Of a DNA stretch of 64,000 bases, positions 39,062-64,000 are shown one piece after another. The notes under the pieces are model-generated. The model saw only the letters and a program-made list of their open reading frames with translations. It did no database searches and was not told the DNA's origin. Location of the stretch: positions 14,632,001 to 14,696,000 of the forward strand of contig OX387198.1 in the NCBI GenBank assembly GCA_947561715.1, in the 5' to 3' direction. The DNA is from Ascidia mentula. Its lineage: Eukaryota > Chordata > Ascidiacea > Phlebobranchia > Ascidiidae. Numbering within the stretch: position 1 is the first letter of the stretch; every line of letters starts with the position of its first letter. The translations under genes and the position numbers were made by a program.

Positions 39062-39069
39062 TTGGAACT

Positions 39070-39135
39070 GCGTTGTTAAACCCTGATGAAGTCTCGCTGT
39101 ACGGCAGACGAAACGTTAGAGAATTTTTTTTGCCA
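39070..39135 (+). repeat. Penelope-type LTR end fragment
   Basis: CCCTGATGAAGTCTCGC is followed by a short stem-loop (GTCT...AGAC) and GACGAAACGTTAGAG. This CTGATGA-hairpin-GAAAC arrangement is characteristic of Penelope-like element ends, which in several animals contain hammerhead ribozyme motifs. No adjoining coding remnant is visible. Confidence 0.5.
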
Positions 39136-41312
39136 GACAAATAAGTTCTATTGTGGTAGCAAAAGTAGCACAGTAATATTTGCGAAAATTAATGTTGCCG
39201 TGGGTTCAGTATTTAAAAAATTTGAAACTTTCTGTTGTTCAAACCACCGTACATTGTGTGTTTAGTTGATGATACGTCACACAACATCCGTTTTCGCACA
39301 ACAAACGGTCTGAACAAAAAAACGATTATCTGACAAACAAAGCACGGAACATCCAACACCACAGCACATCCTAGATACTCTTGCGTGCCACAATCCCATC
39401 GAGACACGTGGCCAAACATGCTTGACTATAAATCGGATCAGAACAACAGAGCTGGCGCGTTCAACGACCTAAGAGCCGGCATACAAGCCATCCCACGCTA
39501 AAAAAAGGAAACTCAAACAAACCTAAAATAAATTCGCTTTGTATCGTTTTGCTTACGGGGTGGGGGCGAATAAACAACTACCTACGTCACAATGTCGAAA
39601 GTTTTCCCCGTCGCGAAGCCCCCGCTAACCGGGAAACAGAAATGGCCAACTTTTATTGTGACGTCACAATGAAACAAGCGCGATCCGCGAACTCTGTTCA
39701 GACCAAAATAAGTCTTCCATGTTTGTTGTCGACTGTTTTAACTCGAATGTTTGCTTCGCTTTGGTTTATTGTTTGAACACGGCTTCCCGAATTAGATCGC
39801 CATAGCGATAGTGACGTAACATAGCGCGCGAGCGCAAATCACTGCAAAATACAAGTGTTTGGCAAACAAACCCCATGTATAGCGTGCAAAAAAATACAGT
39901 TTCACCACGTTTGCAGAGAGAACGCAATATTCATGAATTGCGAAACAATGTTTTGGAACAAACCTACACACAGCACGCCACGGATGAGAATCAGGCGTTT
40001 AAGGTTGTGTTTCACAACACATAAAGTGTTTACATGTCGGGGTATTTCTCCTTTAAGCGGATATGGGCACCCTGGAAAAGAACCGGCGTTTTGGACAACT
40101 GAAACCGAGCAACATGTTGGGTTATTACAACATCTCAGTGCAACCTGAACTGTAAAATAACCATTCAAGTTTTTGCTTCTTCCATTGACCTTTTAATTTC
40201 CCGGTCACGTGACATAAACCCAACCAATCATGGCAAAGAACGATTATCACGCCACTGTAGGAACCACTTGTGAAAACAAAGATAAAAAGATTTCATACTC
40301 GAATGCATACGAAAGGTTCCAGCACATATAGCCATTATGTGGGTTTTGTGTTACAGTTACGTTATGCCGGAAACACAGAACAAAAATGGGGAGGAATTGT
40401 GAAACAGGACGTAGATTGTGGTTACTGGTCAGGTACATTTGCTGTTTCCAATACACACTTTTTCTTCAGATACTCATTTTTGCGTTGCAATTGACAAAAA
40501 TATACTTCATGTCCTGTTCCAAAGTAAAACTGATTTGTAAATCACAGGTAGTGTCCATTCTATGTATAATTCAAGGTCTTTTTTTAAAACACTTCGTTTC
40601 CAAAATATTTATGATTTTTGCGAAGCACCTGTGTACCAATAGCCGATACGCACTTATTGTGTACATTGGTTTCATGCAAACATTGCACGTGGGTAAGTGA
40701 CCAGCACGATCTGTTGTTCAGGAATGTGGAAGAAAACCCGAGCTTACATTAACCAAACATTCGACAAAATAAAACGCATTGTGACGTCACAAGGGAGTTA
40801 CCGTCGTGATTGTGACGAGGAGCGGGCGAAAGTGACGATAAAAACACGGTTTGTGAAGTCGCACCAAACAGTTTGCCAACAAATAGGTCGAATATAACAG
40901 AAAATTCAACTTGCTTCATACTGAAAACGTGTCAAAAATAAGGCATCTGCACAAAATTGATTCTTGGTCACCATTGTTCGCGAAATATGACGAAATAATA
41001 GAACTTGTAAGCGGATTTTCGTCGAAAGTGACGACTACAACGCTCTGCTTCGCACAAATGTTATTTAAACAGCAATGGATTGGTTCCAACCCATCAGAAG
41101 AAGTGACAGAAACTGTTTAATTTTGTCACTAATTTCACTTGCCAGGTTACGCGAAAATGGCCGCTGAACCTCCACAACCAGAATGGTTGCGGTCAGCGCA
41201 TTTAATTGCTTTGAACACGAGCATCGTGTCCTGTGATCTTTGCGCTTTGGATAGCAGTGGTTTCTCGCATGCGACGGACTGCAAATGACTGTATTTGTCG
41301 TCAATTAGTCTG

Positions 41313-41487
41313 TGAGCCTGTGATTGGTGTCAACTGATTTATCGCTCCAGAAATGTCGCTGTCGCGTATTGAGCGAACCAGAAGTACGTATTGATCAATA
41401 TGAATAAGAAACAGATGATGACCGCATTACGTCAACGAAACCGATATTTCTGGAGCGATAAATCAGTTGACACCAATCACAGGCTCA
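41313..41487. repeat. 42-bp perfect inverted repeat (foldback)
   Basis: The arm 41313-41354 (starting TGAGCCTGTGATTGGTGT) is the exact reverse complement of 41446-41487. The spacer is 91 bp. RNA from either strand would form a 42-bp perfect hairpin. It has no coding content. It is probably a young foldback MITE; a small-RNA precursor is the other possibility. Confidence 0.8.
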
Positions 41488-42082
41488 TAGCCATATTGAA
41501 GTATTGTATAAACGAAAACAAAAGTTATGCACCATATTTGCGCAATTTCAACATCAGCTTCGAAGCAAGTCATATTGTTTGAAATAAAAGTAAACGCTAC
41601 CGAATGCTGATACTTAAAATGTGTCATTGTATTGTTTAAAGAAAGGGATGCAAGGCTATATTTTACTCATATAGGACACGAACATCAAAATTATCTGCAC
41701 CTTTTTGCAATCAGACCAACGGATTCCGAATCAAAACAACAACCACAACTCCTCACTGGGAAAACTCCCCAGAAACCGAAAAGGGAAAGAAAGGTTTCGT
41801 TGGACGTAGCACGGACTGGCAACCACACAGTGGTAAACGCGATCGTATGCAAACAAGCTGTCGAATAGAACTGACAACAACGTGCAGCAGGGGGTGAAGT
41901 TCGGTTGCCGCGTGCCACCAGACCCGACCGCAACCGATTTGAGTGTGGTTAAACGTAGGTACGACAATTTTTATGGGACTGAACTAAAGGAAATTTAAAG
42001 GAAGGTAAATGCCCTCTATAAGTTAAAGATTGTTTTTCCATTGCTTTCATTTTCTCTGTGACGTAAATAATAAATCCTCTAT

Positions 42083-42481
42083 TTAGTCACTTTCGAAATG
42101 TGACAATAGTTTTGCGGCGATATTGGTGTAACGACTTTGAAAACCGTCATCGCCTGCGGCAAGTTCTGTAAATTCTGCTTGTTTGGTGGAGAAGCGGTCG
42201 GAAAGTAAAATTAGCAATAGATTGTCGATGCACTTCTGCCCTTTGCCGAGTGAGGTACTTTCCCGTAGACGCTGCGCCTGGCTGACCACAAAACAGCGGG
42301 CCTGAGTTAGCACAGCGAGCCATGTTTTCGACATGTGCGGGTATTGCCACAGAAACGTAGCAATTGTTAACTTGCAGGAACATTTTCTGCGTGTTTTGGG
42401 GTCATGTTGCTTTGAAACCCAAACCATGATCCGCTCACTATGGTTGTTAATGGGAGTGCCTGAGACGCACACCACCTGTAC
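42083..42481 (-). CDS. hypothetical exon-like frame, unknown
   Basis: An open frame of about 132 codons follows a T-rich tract ending in AG (acceptor-like, exon start 42481) and ends in TAA. It opens in phase 0, so it could formally continue WDR64 after 43759. However, its Cys/Trp-containing composition does not resemble that family's tail. I do not recognise it. It may be a chance frame. Confidence 0.2.
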   Translation of the reverse strand, partial: VQVVCVSGTPINNHSERIMVWVSKQHDPKTRRKCSCKLTIATFLWQYPHMSKTWLAVLTQARCFVVSQAQRLRESTSLGKGQKCIDNLLLILLSDRFSTKQAEFTELAAGDDGFQSRYTNIAAKLLSHFESD

Positions 42482-43758
42482 CTTTTCCAAAAAAAACGAC
42501 ACATTTTGAAAAAAAACAGGGGTCTGAGCTCTTTAGAACACACGGAAATCGAAACCGTAACACGTGACCGATTCGACCGCGAACGTCAGAAGGAACGGAA
42601 GGTTCCAGTTAATTTCCACGCGACGTTGAAGAGAATTAAACCTTTCATTGGTTGAAAGTAAAACGGGTTTTGTTGCAATACAATGGGCACCACGTGTATA
42701 AATAAGCTGGAGTATCTCTGCCGTGGTTGGAGCCCATTGTTACTTAAACTCGAGTGCCGAGTTGACCAAAACAAACTCCAAGGGGCTCCACGAATGAGCG
42801 AGTGACATCATTTTGTGTAGTGATGTGTAACAAAACATACAATAAAAAGGCAAGCTTCCAATCACCAGCCATTATCCAGTTGATTTATGTTGAAAATAAG
42901 TGATTCAAAAGCATTACAAGGAACAGAGAACTTAAAGATTGGCTGGTGTCAGTTTGTTGCTTAGAAATTACAAATCCTAATTAATTTCATACTGAATAAA
43001 TCAGATATCAACTCATTGCTGCCCATATGTTGTTTGGCGATTCCGATATCTTATTCAAGAGTTCTATTCATTCAATAAAGTTTTAAAACCATGGACAAAA
43101 CGTGTTAAAGTATAATATAAGTACAACTAAGCACAAGACCTCCACCTAATTGCATTTAGTGTTGTAAACATTAAGCGTATACATAAGCGGTTGTGACCTT
43201 ATACAGGCGATTCGGTTTGCACGCTCAGTTCACCGTAAAAGCGAGAACACGGATGGAAAATTACAGAACGGAGTTATTTTTTCTCATCGCAAGCTTGTAG
43301 ACTCTGAGGGGAAAATTACTCAATCCTATCCCAGTACTATTCCACTGCATGATTGTGTACACAGAACCCAACCCTACAACCATAACATGCTCCAGAGACA
43401 AGCAAACTTCAATGCAAATTAAACAGAATTGGAAAACCTCGCGATAGACAGTTCACAGAGGTTGCAATAAGTTATGTTCGTTCGCAGTTCACAACTTTTA
43501 TGTCGGTCAACAAATTGCAGAACATCATATATATACAAAACCAGATGTACAAAAAACAACCCAGTGGTTAATTGGTTGCATACAAAGCTCGTAGATTTTT
43601 TTGTCATACAAAACTCTTTGCAATATTGTCGACACAAATCAACCCACGGCTCCCAGTGTAATTTTTGAGTGAAATTTCGACCAAACCAAACGACTCCATT
43701 GATGCAAGACTAAAAGAGTGGTAAGGTTGCTAATGAGGTAATATGTAAAAACTGTTAC

Positions 43759-64000
<20,242 letters not shown>

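Larger units (their letters stand above)
33690..43758. other. intergenic region with repeats, no firm gene
   Basis: Both strands were read for exon chains and none was convincing. Named items are the TATA block copy 2, a hAT MITE, a CA microsatellite near 35.56 kb, a 20-bp tandem repeat and Penelope-type end near 39.0-39.1 kb, a long palindrome at 41.3 kb, and one unexplained 399-nt frame at 42.1 kb. Stretches 35.8-39.0 kb and 39.5-41.3 kb show nothing else I can name. The 3' end of the minus-strand WDR64 gene may lie here. Confidence 0.45.

Overview
The window reads as AT-rich eukaryotic (metazoan) DNA: host genes are split into many short exons by GT-AG introns, and the rest is dense with small transposon relics. 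The best guess is a tunicate, probably an ascidian of the Ciona type. The reasons are the compact gene structure, an animal-type WDR64 gene, tRNA-derived SINEs, Penelope-like and PIF/Harbinger relics, and many TGACGTCA palindromes. This assignment is an inference, because no species-diagnostic sequence was checked.

Layout. (1) 1-13.7 kb: no gene that I can support. It holds a 24-bp perfect inverted repeat, three degenerate copies of a roughly 1-kb repeat, and a broken Penelope-like element. (2) 13.77-17.11 kb, plus strand: a complete seven-exon gene (paralogue A) for a secreted protein with di-cysteine (galaxin-like) repeats and a C-terminal basic netrin-like module. (3) 17.7-30.4 kb: repeats and transposons. 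These include a TATA-containing block, a tRNA-derived SINE, a 275-bp tandem triplication, and an internally deleted PIF/Harbinger transposon with MADF and DDE remnants inserted in its third unit. (4) 30.44-33.23 kb, plus strand: paralogue B of the same secreted family, about 16 kb from A. One repeat exon is decayed and its splice sites have moved. (5) 33.7-43.7 kb: a near-identical second copy of the TATA block, a clean hAT MITE with its 8-bp target duplication, and a 42-bp perfect palindrome; no convincing gene. (6) 43.76-64.0 kb, minus strand: a large WDR64 orthologue. I traced 27 phase-consistent exons, including 30-nt and 25-nt microexons and one GC-AG intron. The 5' end runs off the right edge, and the last exon was not found with confidence.

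How the parts relate. A and B are a tandem pair, followed at the same relative distance by the same TATA-bearing block. This fits a segmental duplication of about 16 kb that includes a downstream element. WDR64 is unrelated and is expected to act in motile cilia or sperm flagella. The most novel items are the galaxin-like plus netrin-like secreted family with the splice-site migration in copy B, and the duplicated non-coding block, which is much better conserved than the paralogous coding exons.
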